Below, piece by piece: positions 1 to 8,324 of a stretch of 64,000 nucleotides of DNA. The DNA is taken from the NCBI RefSeq assembly GCF_040214835.1, contig NZ_CP157874.1, forward strand, positions 373,001-437,000, read 5' to 3'. A model generated the notes under the pieces. That model worked only from the letters and a program-made list of their open reading frames with translations, did not search any database and was not told the origin of the DNA. The DNA is from Pseudomonas asiatica. Lineage in GTDB: Bacteria; Pseudomonadota; Gammaproteobacteria; Pseudomonadales; Pseudomonadaceae. The translations under genes were made by a program, and so were the position numbers. How positions within the stretch are numbered: the first letter of the stretch is position 1; every line of letters starts with the position of its first letter.

Positions 1-497
1 ACCTGGCCCGGGTCGAGCAGATGCAGGCGCTGGAGGATGAGCAGCAGGTGGCGCTGGCGGCGTTGGTGGACGAGTTGCTGTTGGCCCATGCGGTGCGTAT
101 CGAAGGTGCCGATTTGCAGGTGCGCCAGCGGGTGCCGGCTGGCTTGCGCTTGTTGTGTGACCCGTTCCTGATGCGCCAGGCGCTGGCCAACCTGCTCGAC
201 AACGCGTTGGACTTCACCCCGGAGGGAGGCGCGCTGTTGTTCGACCTGGAGCGCGATGGCGAGCGGGTGGCGCTGAGTGTGTTCAACCAGGGGCAGGCGA
301 TACCGGCCTACGCCATTGGGCGGGTGAGCGAGCGATTCTACTCGCTGCCGCGGCCGGGGAGTGGGCGCAAGAGCACCGGGTTGGGGCTGAATTTTGTGGC
401 CGAGGTGATGCAGCTGCATGGCGGGGCGTTGGCTGTGGATAACGTCGATGGAGGGGTGCGGGTGAGGTTGTGGCTGCCGGTGCGGCGTATCAGCTGA
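1..497 (+). CDS. creC: Sensor histidine kinase CreC, C-terminal part
   Basis: This is the 3' end of a gene that begins before the window; the reading frame is open from base 3. The visible 160 or so residues are the ATP-binding half of a histidine kinase. The N box reads NLLDNALDFTPEGG and the G2 box reads KSTGLGLNFVAEV; the G1 region is unusual (VFNQGQAIPAY, with N in place of the usual D). It would phosphorylate a response regulator (CreB) from the inner membrane. The name rests mainly on the next gene, which is a clear creD; in enterobacteria and pseudomonads creB, creC and creD lie together. The family is certain, the exact name likely. Confidence 0.85.
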   Translation, partial: LARVEQMQALEDEQQVALAALVDELLLAHAVRIEGADLQVRQRVPAGLRLLCDPFLMRQALANLLDNALDFTPEGGALLFDLERDGERVALSVFNQGQAIPAYAIGRVSERFYSLPRPGSGRKSTGLGLNFVAEVMQLHGGALAVDNVDGGVRVRLWLPVRRIS

Positions 498-504
498 CAT
501 TGCC

Positions 505-606
505 GGGGCTGCTGCGCAGCCCATCGCGACACAAGGCCGCTCCTACAAGAGCGCGCGCCCTCCTGTAGGAGCGGCCTTGTGTCGCGATGGGCCGCAAAGC
601 GGCCCC
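505..606. repeat. REP-like inverted pair, family A
   Basis: Two copies of the GTAGGAGCGGCCTTGTGTCG-type repeat face each other, each ending in a GC-rich hairpin arm (GGGGCTGC... and ...GCGGCCCC). The pair separates creC from creD although both run in the same direction. Confidence 0.85.
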
Positions 607-687
607 AAAAACACACAATCTCCACACAGCCTCCCTATGGCCTCCACGCAAGGCGCAGACACTGCGCCCACTGCCACAGGAGGCCCC

Positions 688-2016
688 ATGAACAAGACCC
701 TCGGTTTCAAACTCGGTATGATCGCCGTATTGATGTTGCTGCTGCTCGTCCCGCTACTGCTGATCAGCGGCCTGATCGGTGAACGCCAGGCACTGCGCGA
801 CAATGTGCTGCGCGATATCGCCCAGAGCGCCAGCTTCGACCAGCAACTCAGCGGCCCGCTGCTGGTGGTGCCCTACCGCAAGTACCAGCGCCGCTGGATC
901 GAAAAGGACGGCGAGCGCACCCAGGAAACCAGCACCATTGCCGGCCACCTGTACTTCCTGCCGGAAACCTTCGACGCCGACCTGGGCGTGGACACCGAAC
1001 TGCGCGCCCGTGGCATCTACCAGGCCCGGCTGTTCCACGCCAAGGGCCGTATCAGTGGCCGCTTCAAGCTCCCGGAACGCTGGGGCATCGACAAGGACTT
1101 CGACGACTACCGCTTCGACAAGCCGTTCCTGGTGGTGGGCATCAGCGATATCCGCGGCATCGAGAACGGCCTTGAGCTGAGCATGGGCGAGCAGAAAGTG
1201 CCGTTCGAAGCCGGTACCCGGCTCGACTGGATGCGCGGCGGCGTGCACGCCAGCCTGCCGGGGCTGGACGGCTTGCAGGCGCGTGAATTCAGCTACGGTT
1301 TCGATCTCGCACTGCAAGGCACCGGCCAGTTGCACGTAGTGCCGGTGGGCCGCACCAGTGCCGTGGACCTGCGCGCCAACTGGCCGCACCCGAGCTTCGT
1401 CGGCAACTACCTGCCCAGTCGTCGCGACATCGACGCCCAGGGCTTCACTGCCCACTGGCAGACCTCGTTCTTTGCCACCAACCTCGAAGACGCCCTGCGC
1501 CAGTGCGCCACCGCCGGGCAGTGTGCGGACTTCAGCGAGCGCAGCTTCGGTGTCAGCTTCGTCGACCCGGTGGACCAGTACCTGAAGAGCGAGCGGGCAA
1601 TCAAGTACGCCTTGCTGTTCATCGCCCTGACCTTCGCCGGCTTCTTCCTGTTCGAAGTGCTGAAGAACCTCAGCGTGCACCCGGTGCAGTACATCCTGGT
1701 GGGGGTGGCGCTGGCGTTCTTCTACCTGCTGTTGCTGTCGTTGTCCGAGCACATCGGCTTTGGTTTGGCGTATGGGCTGTCAGCTTCGGCATGTGTGCTG
1801 CTGATCGGCTTCTACCTGAGCCATGTGTTGCGCAGCCTGGGGCGTGGAGTGGGCTTTGCGGTGGGGTTGGCGGCGTTGTATGCGCTGCTCTACGGGCTGC
1901 TGAGTGCCGAGGACTATGCGCTGTTGATGGGCTCGTTGCTGTGCTTCGGCCTGCTGGGGGTATTCATGGTGCTGACCCGGCGGCTGGATTGGGCCCGGGT
2001 GGGGAGGGCGGCATGA
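688..2016 (+). CDS. creD: Inner membrane protein CreD
   Basis: The protein has 442 residues, normal for the CreD family. The start is the ATG at 688, preceded by AGGAGG; an upstream in-frame start at 577 would run through the repeat and is rejected. One hydrophobic helix lies near residues 9-30, followed by a long periplasmic domain and four or five membrane helices from about residue 305 (beginning YALLFIALTFAGFFLFEVL). CreD is under CreBC control in enteric bacteria and pseudomonads and has been linked to beta-lactam response and envelope integrity; its biochemical activity is not established. The creC partner lies directly upstream. Confidence 0.9.
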   Translation: MNKTLGFKLGMIAVLMLLLLVPLLLISGLIGERQALRDNVLRDIAQSASFDQQLSGPLLVVPYRKYQRRWIEKDGERTQETSTIAGHLYFLPETFDADLGVDTELRARGIYQARLFHAKGRISGRFKLPERWGIDKDFDDYRFDKPFLVVGISDIRGIENGLELSMGEQKVPFEAGTRLDWMRGGVHASLPGLDGLQAREFSYGFDLALQGTGQLHVVPVGRTSAVDLRANWPHPSFVGNYLPSRRDIDAQGFTAHWQTSFFATNLEDALRQCATAGQCADFSERSFGVSFVDPVDQYLKSERAIKYALLFIALTFAGFFLFEVLKNLSVHPVQYILVGVALAFFYLLLLSLSEHIGFGLAYGLSASACVLLIGFYLSHVLRSLGRGVGFAVGLAALYALLYGLLSAEDYALLMGSLLCFGLLGVFMVLTRRLDWARVGRAA

Positions 2017-2091
2017 GGGAGGACAGAGAGATCGGGCGGTGGTTGGCCCTCAGGATCGGGCAGCTGTTTCCTTTGATATCGAGGTGAGGCC

Positions 2092-2172
2092 TTCGCGGGC
2101 ACGCCCGCTCCCACAGGTACTGCACAGCTCGAAATACTGTGAGGATCCTGTGGGAGCGGGCGTGCCCGCGAA
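2092..2172. repeat. REP-like inverted pair, family B variant
   Basis: Two facing copies of the second repeat family (TTCGCGGGcacgCCCGCTCC...). The central bases differ from the common form (GGGCACGCCC instead of GGGTAAACCC). It lies between the convergent ends of creD and the glutathione transferase gene. Confidence 0.8.
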
Positions 2173-2180
2173 GAGGCCCT

Positions 2181-2804
2181 TCAGGCCACCGGAGAGGTCG
2201 CGACCATCGACGGCCGCTTGGCCACCTCGGCATACCACGCCGCCAATCCAGGCTGGTGTTCACGCCAGCCAAACTCGGGCTGGCGCAAATCCAGATACCC
2301 CAGCGCACAGGCCACGCCGATCGCTGCCAGGTCGAACCCGGACATCAACTCGGGCAAATGCTCCTGCTCCAGATTGGCCAGGCTACGGCGGATCTTGTCG
2401 CCCTGTGCCTGCAGCCAACCATCCCAGCGCTTGTCTTCAGGGCGCAGGAAGCTCTCATAGCGGCTCGACACCGCCGCATCCATGATGGCATCGGCCTGTG
2501 ACACCAGCGTCATGCGCCGCCAGCGCGCCAAGCCTTCGCGCGGCAGCAGCGGCAGGCCGACGTGCTGCAGGTCGAGGTACTCGCAGATCACCCGGCTGTC
2601 ATGCAGCACGGTGCCGTCTTCCAGGCGCAGGGCCGGGATCTTGCCGATCGGGTTGTCCTGGTTGAGCTGTGGGTCACCGCTGACCGGGCTGATGTTCACC
2701 GGCTGCAGCTGCACGCGCTCAAGCTGGCCAGTCTCGTGCAACACCACCATGACCTTGCGCACGAAAGGCGACAACGGCGAGTGGAACAGAGTCATCGTGC
2801 TCAT
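2181..2804 (-). CDS. Glutathione S-transferase family protein
   Basis: The 207-residue protein has an N-terminal thioredoxin-fold GST domain opening with LFHSPLSPFVRKVMVVLHE, then the glutathione-site segment NPIGKIPALRLEDGTVLHDS with the expected cis-proline and Glu-Asp/Ser contacts, and an all-helical C-terminal domain. It is a cytosolic enzyme or binding protein; the substrate cannot be told from sequence. The start ATG at 2804 lies only three bases after the msrA stop codon, so the two are probably co-transcribed, and both would fit a role in oxidative or electrophile stress. Confidence 0.85.
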   Translation of the reverse strand: MSTMTLFHSPLSPFVRKVMVVLHETGQLERVQLQPVNISPVSGDPQLNQDNPIGKIPALRLEDGTVLHDSRVICEYLDLQHVGLPLLPREGLARWRRMTLVSQADAIMDAAVSSRYESFLRPEDKRWDGWLQAQGDKIRRSLANLEQEHLPELMSGFDLAAIGVACALGYLDLRQPEFGWREHQPGLAAWYAEVAKRPSMVATSPVA

Positions 2805-2807
2805 GCT

Positions 2808-3476
2808 TCAGTTACCCTGCAGGCTCGGTGGCAGGCACACGCCGGTACCGCCGATACCGCAGTAGCCGTCCGGGTTCTTGGCCAGGTACTGCTGGTGGTA
2901 GGCCTCGGCGAAGTACACGGTCGGTGCCTGGTCGATTTCGGTGGTGATCTCGCCGAAGCCGGCCTTGTTCAGTTCGGCCTGGAAGGCGTCGCGGCTGGCC
3001 TTGGCCTGTTCCAGCTGTTCAGGGCTGGTGCAGTAGATGGCCGAGCGGTACTGGGTGCCGATGTCGTTGCCCTGGCGCATGCCCTGGGTCGGGTTGTGCA
3101 GCTCCCAGAACATCGCCAGCAGCTCGCGGTAGCTGACCTTGTCCTTGTCGAACACCACCAGCACCACTTCGGTGTGGCCGGTCAGGCCCGAGCACACTTC
3201 TTCGTAGGTGGGGTGGGGAGTGAAGCCGCCGGCGTAGCCGACCACTGTGCTGACCACGCCTTCACGCTGCCAGAAGCGACGCTCGGCGCCCCAGAAGCAA
3301 CCCAGGCCGAAGATGGCGAAGTCGATGGCGCCTTCGAAGAAAGGGCCGAGCAGCGGCGTGTCTTTGAACACGTAGTGGAACTCGGGCAGGCTCATTGGCG
3401 TTTCGCGGCCAGGCAGGGCCTGTTCCGCGGTTGGCATGACGTTTTTGTTCACCAGGATTTCCGAACGCAGGACCAT
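2808..3476 (-). CDS. msrA: Peptide-methionine (S)-S-oxide reductase MsrA
   Basis: MsrA reduces the S-epimer of methionine sulfoxide in proteins, using thioredoxin. The 222-residue protein carries the catalytic [11 protein letters not shown] motif with its cysteine at residue 60, and resolving cysteines near the C-terminus (C206 and C214 in the last 18 residues). The N-terminal extension of about 50 residues before the catalytic motif is the form common in gamma-proteobacteria such as E. coli. GAGGA precedes the ATG at 3476. It is the first gene of a likely two-gene unit with the glutathione transferase. Confidence 0.96.
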   Translation of the reverse strand: MVLRSEILVNKNVMPTAEQALPGRETPMSLPEFHYVFKDTPLLGPFFEGAIDFAIFGLGCFWGAERRFWQREGVVSTVVGYAGGFTPHPTYEEVCSGLTGHTEVVLVVFDKDKVSYRELLAMFWELHNPTQGMRQGNDIGTQYRSAIYCTSPEQLEQAKASRDAFQAELNKAGFGEITTEIDQAPTVYFAEAYHQQYLAKNPDGYCGIGGTGVCLPPSLQGN

Positions 3477-3516
3477 GGCCGTTCCTCTGTAGATCTTTGA
3501 GATGGGGGCTGGGGCA

Positions 3517-3598
3517 TTCGCGGGTAAACCCGCTCCTACAGGTCCTGCACAGATTTCGAATATTGTGATGTACCTGTGGGAGCGGGCGTGCCCGCGAA
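3517..3598. repeat. REP-like inverted pair, family B
   Basis: Facing copies of the TTCGCGGGTAAACCCGCTCC-type repeat; the second copy has the GGGCGTGCCC variant core. Located downstream of dipA and upstream of msrA. Confidence 0.8.
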
Positions 3599-3641
3599 GG
3601 GGCCCGTATGGGCTCTATAGTGCCCGAGGTTTGCGCGGCTG

Positions 3642-6332
3642 TCAGGCCACCGGGCCACGCGGATAGCGCTTCAGCCGTTCAGCCAGCTCGCGCCCCGGAA
3701 TCGGCCGGTCGAACAGGTAGCCCTGGCCCACGTCGCAGCGGTGCCGGCGCAGGAACGCCAGCTGCTCCGGCGTCTCGATACCCTCGGCCACCACCTTCAG
3801 CTTGAGGTTGTGAGCCATGGCCACCACCGCCGAGGTGATTTCCATGTCGTCCTGGTTGTCCGGGATCTCGTTGATGAAGCTGCGGTCGATCTTGAGGATG
3901 TCGATCGGAAACTTTTTCAGGTAGCTCAGCGACGAGTAACCGGTGCCGAAATCGTCCATGGCCAGGGTCAGGCCCAGTGCCTTCAGCTCATCCAGCTGGC
4001 GGTGGGTGTCTTCGGTGGCCTCCAGCAGCAGGCCTTCGGTCAGCTCCAGCTCCAGCAGGTGCGGGGGCAGGGCTTCTTCCTCGAGGATGGTGCTGATCGA
4101 CGCCACCAGGTCCGGGTCGGAGAACTGCTTGGGCGACAGGTTGATGGCCACATGCAGGTTGCCCATGCCGGCCTCGCGCAGTTGCTGGCTCATGCGGCAG
4201 GACTGGCGCACCACCCATTTGCCGATGGGGATGATCAGGCCGGTTTCTTCCGCCACGCTGATGAACTGGTCCGGGCGGATCATGCCGCGTTCGGGGTGGT
4301 TCCAGCGCAGCAGTGCTTCCAGCCCCAGCAGGCGGCCGCTGCGCAGGCACAGCTTGGGCTGGTAGAACACCTCCAGCTCGTTCTGGGTCAGGGCGCGACG
4401 CAGGTTGTTCTCCACGAACAGCTTGTAGCTGGCTTCGGCATTGAGCACTTCGGTAAACACCTGCACCTGGTGCTTGCCGTTGGCCTTGGCCTTGTGCAGC
4501 GCCAGGCCGGCGTTCTTCATCAGGCTGGCCGGGTCGGCGCCATGCAGTGGCGCGCAGGCCAGGCCCACCGAGGCGGTGACGTTGATCAGCTGGTTGTCGA
4601 CGAACATCGGCTTGTCGAGGGTGCGCAGCAGTTGCTGGGCGACGCCCTGGCCATCTTCCAGGCTGGTGTCGTCGAGCAGTACGGCGAACTCGTTACTGGC
4701 AAAGCGCGCCAGGATACCGCCGGTGTGCAGGCTGTTGCGCAGGCGCCGGGCCAGGCTGATCAGCAGCTTGTCGCCGGTCTGGTGGCCGAGGCTGTCGTTG
4801 ATGCGCTTGAAGTTGTCGATGTCCACCAGCAGCAGGCACATCGAGTACTCGCCATCGCGGGCAAAGCGCTCGTCCAGGCTGCGGATGAACGCCGGGCGGT
4901 TGCCCAGGTTGGTCAGGTTGTCGGTGTAGGCCAGGCGCTCGATGCGCTGCTGGGCCAGCTTGGTCTGGGTGACGTCTTCGTAGATGCCGATGTAGTGGGT
5001 CAGCTCACGGTTGTCGCCGTATACCTTGGAAATCGACAGCTGGCCCCAGTAGGGCTCGAGGTTCTTGCGCCGGCTCTTGAACTCGCCCTGCCAGCTGTTG
5101 CCCATGGCCAGGCTCGACGGCGAGTCGAACAGCAGCTCGCTCAGGTTTTCCAGCGCCGGCAGCTCGCCCAGGTGGCGGCCTTGCACTTCCTCGGTGCTGT
5201 ACTGGGTGATGGCGGTAAAGCTGGGGTTGACGTACTCCACCACACCGTCGCGGTTGACCAGCAGGAAAGCGTTGGCGCTCTGCTCGACCGCACGCTGGAA
5301 CAGGTGCAGGGCGCTGGCGGCGGTGCGCCGGTTGTGGTTGGTGATGACCTGGGCGAACTGGTCGGCCAGTTCGCCGGCAAAGGCGATTTCGTCCGACTGC
5401 CAGGCCCGTGTCTGGCCGGTCTGTTCCAGGCACAGCACGCCGACTACCTGGCCATCGACACGGATGCTGGCATCGAGCATGGCCTTGTTTTCCGGGTACA
5501 TACTTTGCGCCAGGGCGCGGGTGCGTGGGTCGTGGCCGGCATTGTGGGCGTCGATGGCGCGGCTGGCGTGCAGCGCGTCGAGATAATCGGGGAAGTGGCT
5601 GGCATCGATTGCTTCGGGCTGGCGGTGCTCTTGCGCGTCCCGGTACCAGGCGATTATCGGCTCCAGACGCTGGTCTTCCAGGTGCCAGATGCTGGCGCAG
5701 TCCACCTTGTAGATCTCGCAGGCGCTCTGGGTAATCAGCTGGGCGGCTTCCCGCAGCGAGTTCCCGGCGCTGTAGCGTTGGCGGGCCAGGCGAAGGATCA
5801 GGTCCTGCTGGCCGCGTACCCGGTCCAGATGCTCGAGTTGTTCCTGCTGCGCGCGCTGGTTCAGTTGCAGGGCCAGTTGCAGGCGGTTGTTGCGCGATTC
5901 CAGGTCGCTGGCACCGGCTTCGCCAGTATCTTCGGCCTGGTCGTCGAGCACGCTCAGGTAGCCGCGCAACAGGTGGCGGTTGTGCTGCTTGTAGGCTTCC
6001 CCAGCCTCCAGCAGGCGTAGCGATGCAGTTGGCGTGTGCAAGGTGTAGCGCACGCGGTAGTAGCCGCGCTGGGCCAGTTGCAGCTGGATCTCGTCGTGCA
6101 GCCGGTAGCGGGCCTCGGGTTCCATTAGGCTGGCATAGGGTGCGTCTACCAGGGCGCACAGGTCGCCGGCGTGCAGGCCGAACTGGCGCTCGCAGGCCGG
6201 GTCGAGGTAGAGCATGGTCCAGCTGGCTTCGTTGAGCCTTTCGAAACGCAGCATGCCGAGCCGCGAGGGCACGGGTAACTGCGTGACGACCTCGGCCGCC
6301 ACACGGCTGGCGGCATCGGGTTGGCTTTTCAT
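3642..6332 (-). CDS. dipA: DipA-type c-di-GMP phosphodiesterase (GAF-PAS-GGDEF-EAL)
   Basis: The 896-residue protein starts at the ATG at 6332 (MKSQPDAAS). From N to C terminus there is a sensory region, a GAF-like domain (about 200-355), a PAS domain (about 360-480), a GGDEF domain and an EAL domain. The GGDEF signature has decayed to ASNEF (residues 545-549), so no cyclase activity is expected. The EAL domain is intact: EALLRW at about residue 672 and DDFGTGYSSLSYLKKFPID further on. It should therefore degrade c-di-GMP. P. aeruginosa DipA has the same length, the same ASNEF change and the same place beside aceF and msrA (from memory), and it drives biofilm dispersal. No signal peptide or membrane helix is evident. 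Confidence 0.88.
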   Translation of the reverse strand: MKSQPDAASRVAAEVVTQLPVPSRLGMLRFERLNEASWTMLYLDPACERQFGLHAGDLCALVDAPYASLMEPEARYRLHDEIQLQLAQRGYYRVRYTLHTPTASLRLLEAGEAYKQHNRHLLRGYLSVLDDQAEDTGEAGASDLESRNNRLQLALQLNQRAQQEQLEHLDRVRGQQDLILRLARQRYSAGNSLREAAQLITQSACEIYKVDCASIWHLEDQRLEPIIAWYRDAQEHRQPEAIDASHFPDYLDALHASRAIDAHNAGHDPRTRALAQSMYPENKAMLDASIRVDGQVVGVLCLEQTGQTRAWQSDEIAFAGELADQFAQVITNHNRRTAASALHLFQRAVEQSANAFLLVNRDGVVEYVNPSFTAITQYSTEEVQGRHLGELPALENLSELLFDSPSSLAMGNSWQGEFKSRRKNLEPYWGQLSISKVYGDNRELTHYIGIYEDVTQTKLAQQRIERLAYTDNLTNLGNRPAFIRSLDERFARDGEYSMCLLLVDIDNFKRINDSLGHQTGDKLLISLARRLRNSLHTGGILARFASNEFAVLLDDTSLEDGQGVAQQLLRTLDKPMFVDNQLINVTASVGLACAPLHGADPASLMKNAGLALHKAKANGKHQVQVFTEVLNAEASYKLFVENNLRRALTQNELEVFYQPKLCLRSGRLLGLEALLRWNHPERGMIRPDQFISVAEETGLIIPIGKWVVRQSCRMSQQLREAGMGNLHVAINLSPKQFSDPDLVASISTILEEEALPPHLLELELTEGLLLEATEDTHRQLDELKALGLTLAMDDFGTGYSSLSYLKKFPIDILKIDRSFINEIPDNQDDMEITSAVVAMAHNLKLKVVAEGIETPEQLAFLRRHRCDVGQGYLFDRPIPGRELAERLKRYPRGPVA

Positions 6333-6483
6333 CGAAGACTCGCTTGAAGAGGAAACGCGGCCTTGGGGGCGGCAGGTCTGGCAAGGTTGCATCATGTCCC
6401 GGGGGCTGGCAAGCAGCCATGCGTGATGCTGTGGACGGGTTATCGGCTGGTGGGTGGGAATCTGTAGTCTGGCTGATATTTCC

Positions 6484-6568
6484 GGGGCTGCTTTGCAGCC
6501 CATCGCAGGCGATCGCGGTACCTTGTAGGAGCGGCCTTGTGTCGCGATAGGAGGGCAAAGCCCTCCCG
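6484..6568. repeat. REP-like pair, family A, degenerate
   Basis: The left copy is truncated after CATCGC and lacks the CACAAGGCCGCTCCTACA part; the right copy keeps TTGTAGGAGCGGCCTTGTGTC but ends in an altered arm (GGAGGGCAAAGCCCTCC). It lies between dipA and aceF. Confidence 0.7.
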
Positions 6569-6581
6569 GCTTTCTCAAGGC

Positions 6582-6610
6582 AAAAAAAAGCCCCGCCAAT
6601 CGACGGGGTT
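6582..6610 (-). terminator. Rho-independent terminator of aceEF
   Basis: Read on the minus strand, a CCCCG...CGGGG stem is followed by eight T residues. It sits about 65 bases past the aceF stop codon and ends the aceEF transcript before dipA. Confidence 0.85.
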
Positions 6611-6673
6611 GAGGTACGAGCGTGGCAGCTCGAAAAGGGTACTGCCCCTCGCGGGGAGGGGCAGTGGGCTGCC

Positions 6674-8311
6674 TTACAGCAGCATGGTGCGGATATCGCC
6701 CAGCACGTCGCCCAGGCGCTTGGTGAAGCGCGCGGCGGCAGCGCCGTTGATCACACGGTGATCGTAGGACAGCGACAGCGGCAGCATCAGCTTCGGCTGG
6801 AATGCCTTGCCATCCCAGACCGGCTGCATGGTCGCCTTGGAGACGCCCAGGATAGCCACTTCCGGCGCGTTGACGATCGGCGTGAAGCCGGTGCCGCCAA
6901 TGTGGCCGAGGCTGGAGATGGTGAAGCAGGCGCCTTGCATCTCGTCGGCCGACAGCTTCTTGGTGCGGGCTTTTTCGGCCAGCGCAGCCGCTTCGGCAGC
7001 CAGTTGCAGCAGGCTCTTCTGGTCGACGTTCTTGATCACAGGGACCAGCAGGCCGTCCGGGGTGTCCACGGCAAAGCCGATGTGCACGTACTTCTTGCGG
7101 ATGATGGCCTTGCCGCTTGGCGCCAGCGAGCTGTTGAAGTCCGGCAGTTCCTTGAGCAGGAAGGCGCAGGCCTTGAGCAGCAGTGGCAGCACGGTCAGCT
7201 TCACGCCAGCCTTCTCGGCCACGGCCTTCTGCGCAACGCGGAAGGCTTCCAGCTCGGTGATGTCGGCGGAGTCGAACTGGGTCACGTGCGGCACGTTCAG
7301 CCAGCTGCGGTGCAGGTTGGCAGCACCGACCTGCATCAGGCGGGTCAGGGCCACTTCTTCCACTTCACCGAACTTGCTGAAGTCCACGGCAGGGATCGGC
7401 GGGATGCCGGCGCCACCGGTTGCACCAGCGGCTGCCGGTGCTTCCTTGGCCTTCTGCATCATCGCCTTGACGTAGACCTGCACGTCTTCTTTCAGGATGC
7501 GGCCGTGCGGACCGGTCGCGGCAACCGCGCCCAGGTCGACGCCGAATTCACGGGCCAGCTGGCGAACCGCCGGGCCTGCGTGAACCTTGGCGTTGCTGCC
7601 GGCAGCCGGTGCGGTAGCAACCGGTGCAGGGGTAGCAGCCGGGGCAGCAGCGGCAGGTGCGGCGGCCGGAGCCGCCTCAGCCTTGGCCGGGGCAGCAGCA
7701 GCGGCAGGTGCCGGAGCAGCAGCCGGGGCAGCGCCCGCGACTTTCAGCTTGAAGATCAGGTCGCCAGTGCCGACTTCGTCTTCCAGCTTGCACAGTACTT
7801 CTTCGACCACGCCGGCAGCCGGCGAAGGGATTTCCATGGAGGCCTTGTCGGACTCCAGGGTAATCAGCGACTGGTCGGCTTCGACGGTGTCGCCGACCTT
7901 GACCAGCACTTCGATGATCTTGGCCTTGCCCGACGAGCCGATGTCCGGCACGTGGATGTCCTGCACGCTGGCGGCAGCCGGGGCTGCTGCAGGGGCAGGG
8001 GCGGCTTCGGCGGCCGGAGCCGGCGCAGCAGCCTGGGCCGGGGCTGCGGCCGGGGCCTCAGGGGCCGCAGCAGCGGCGCCCTCGGCTTCCAGGACCAGCA
8101 GCTCGTCGCCTTCTTTCAGGCGGTCGCCCAGCTTGACCTTCAGCTCCTTGATGACGCCGGCTTTCGGGGCCGGGATCTCCATGGAGGCCTTGTCGGACTC
8201 CAGGGTCAGCAGGCTCTGGTCAGCCTCGATACGATCACCGACCTTGACGAACAGCTCGATGATTTCACCTTCACCGCTGCCGATGTCAGGTACGCGAATG
8301 AGTTCGCTCAC
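6674..8311 (-). CDS. aceF: Dihydrolipoyllysine acetyltransferase (PDH E2)
   Basis: E2 core of pyruvate dehydrogenase: it accepts the acetyl group on a lipoyl arm and passes it to CoA. The 545-residue protein has two lipoyl domains, each with an ESDKASMEIP motif (lipoylated lysines K41 and K156), joined by long Ala/Pro linkers. A peripheral-subunit binding domain follows (AVRQLAREFGVDL, about residue 250). The catalytic acetyltransferase domain carries SLSYDHRVINGA near the end, with the active-site histidine. Two lipoyl domains differ from the three of E. coli and are usual in Pseudomonas. It starts 13 bases after the aceE stop codon. Confidence 0.97.
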   Translation of the reverse strand: MSELIRVPDIGSGEGEIIELFVKVGDRIEADQSLLTLESDKASMEIPAPKAGVIKELKVKLGDRLKEGDELLVLEAEGAAAAAPEAPAAAPAQAAAPAPAAEAAPAPAAAPAAASVQDIHVPDIGSSGKAKIIEVLVKVGDTVEADQSLITLESDKASMEIPSPAAGVVEEVLCKLEDEVGTGDLIFKLKVAGAAPAAAPAPAAAAAPAKAEAAPAAAPAAAAPAATPAPVATAPAAGSNAKVHAGPAVRQLAREFGVDLGAVAATGPHGRILKEDVQVYVKAMMQKAKEAPAAAGATGGAGIPPIPAVDFSKFGEVEEVALTRLMQVGAANLHRSWLNVPHVTQFDSADITELEAFRVAQKAVAEKAGVKLTVLPLLLKACAFLLKELPDFNSSLAPSGKAIIRKKYVHIGFAVDTPDGLLVPVIKNVDQKSLLQLAAEAAALAEKARTKKLSADEMQGACFTISSLGHIGGTGFTPIVNAPEVAILGVSKATMQPVWDGKAFQPKLMLPLSLSYDHRVINGAAAARFTKRLGDVLGDIRTMLL

Positions 8312-8324
8312 TTAAAAATACTCC

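Noticed and set aside
577..687. An upstream in-frame start for creD
   Set aside because: It lies within the repeat element; the ATG at 688 has a strong ribosome site.
3741..6020. A 759-codon open frame opposite dipA
   Set aside because: Antisense shadow; dipA shows clear PAS, GGDEF-like and EAL motifs in the other direction.
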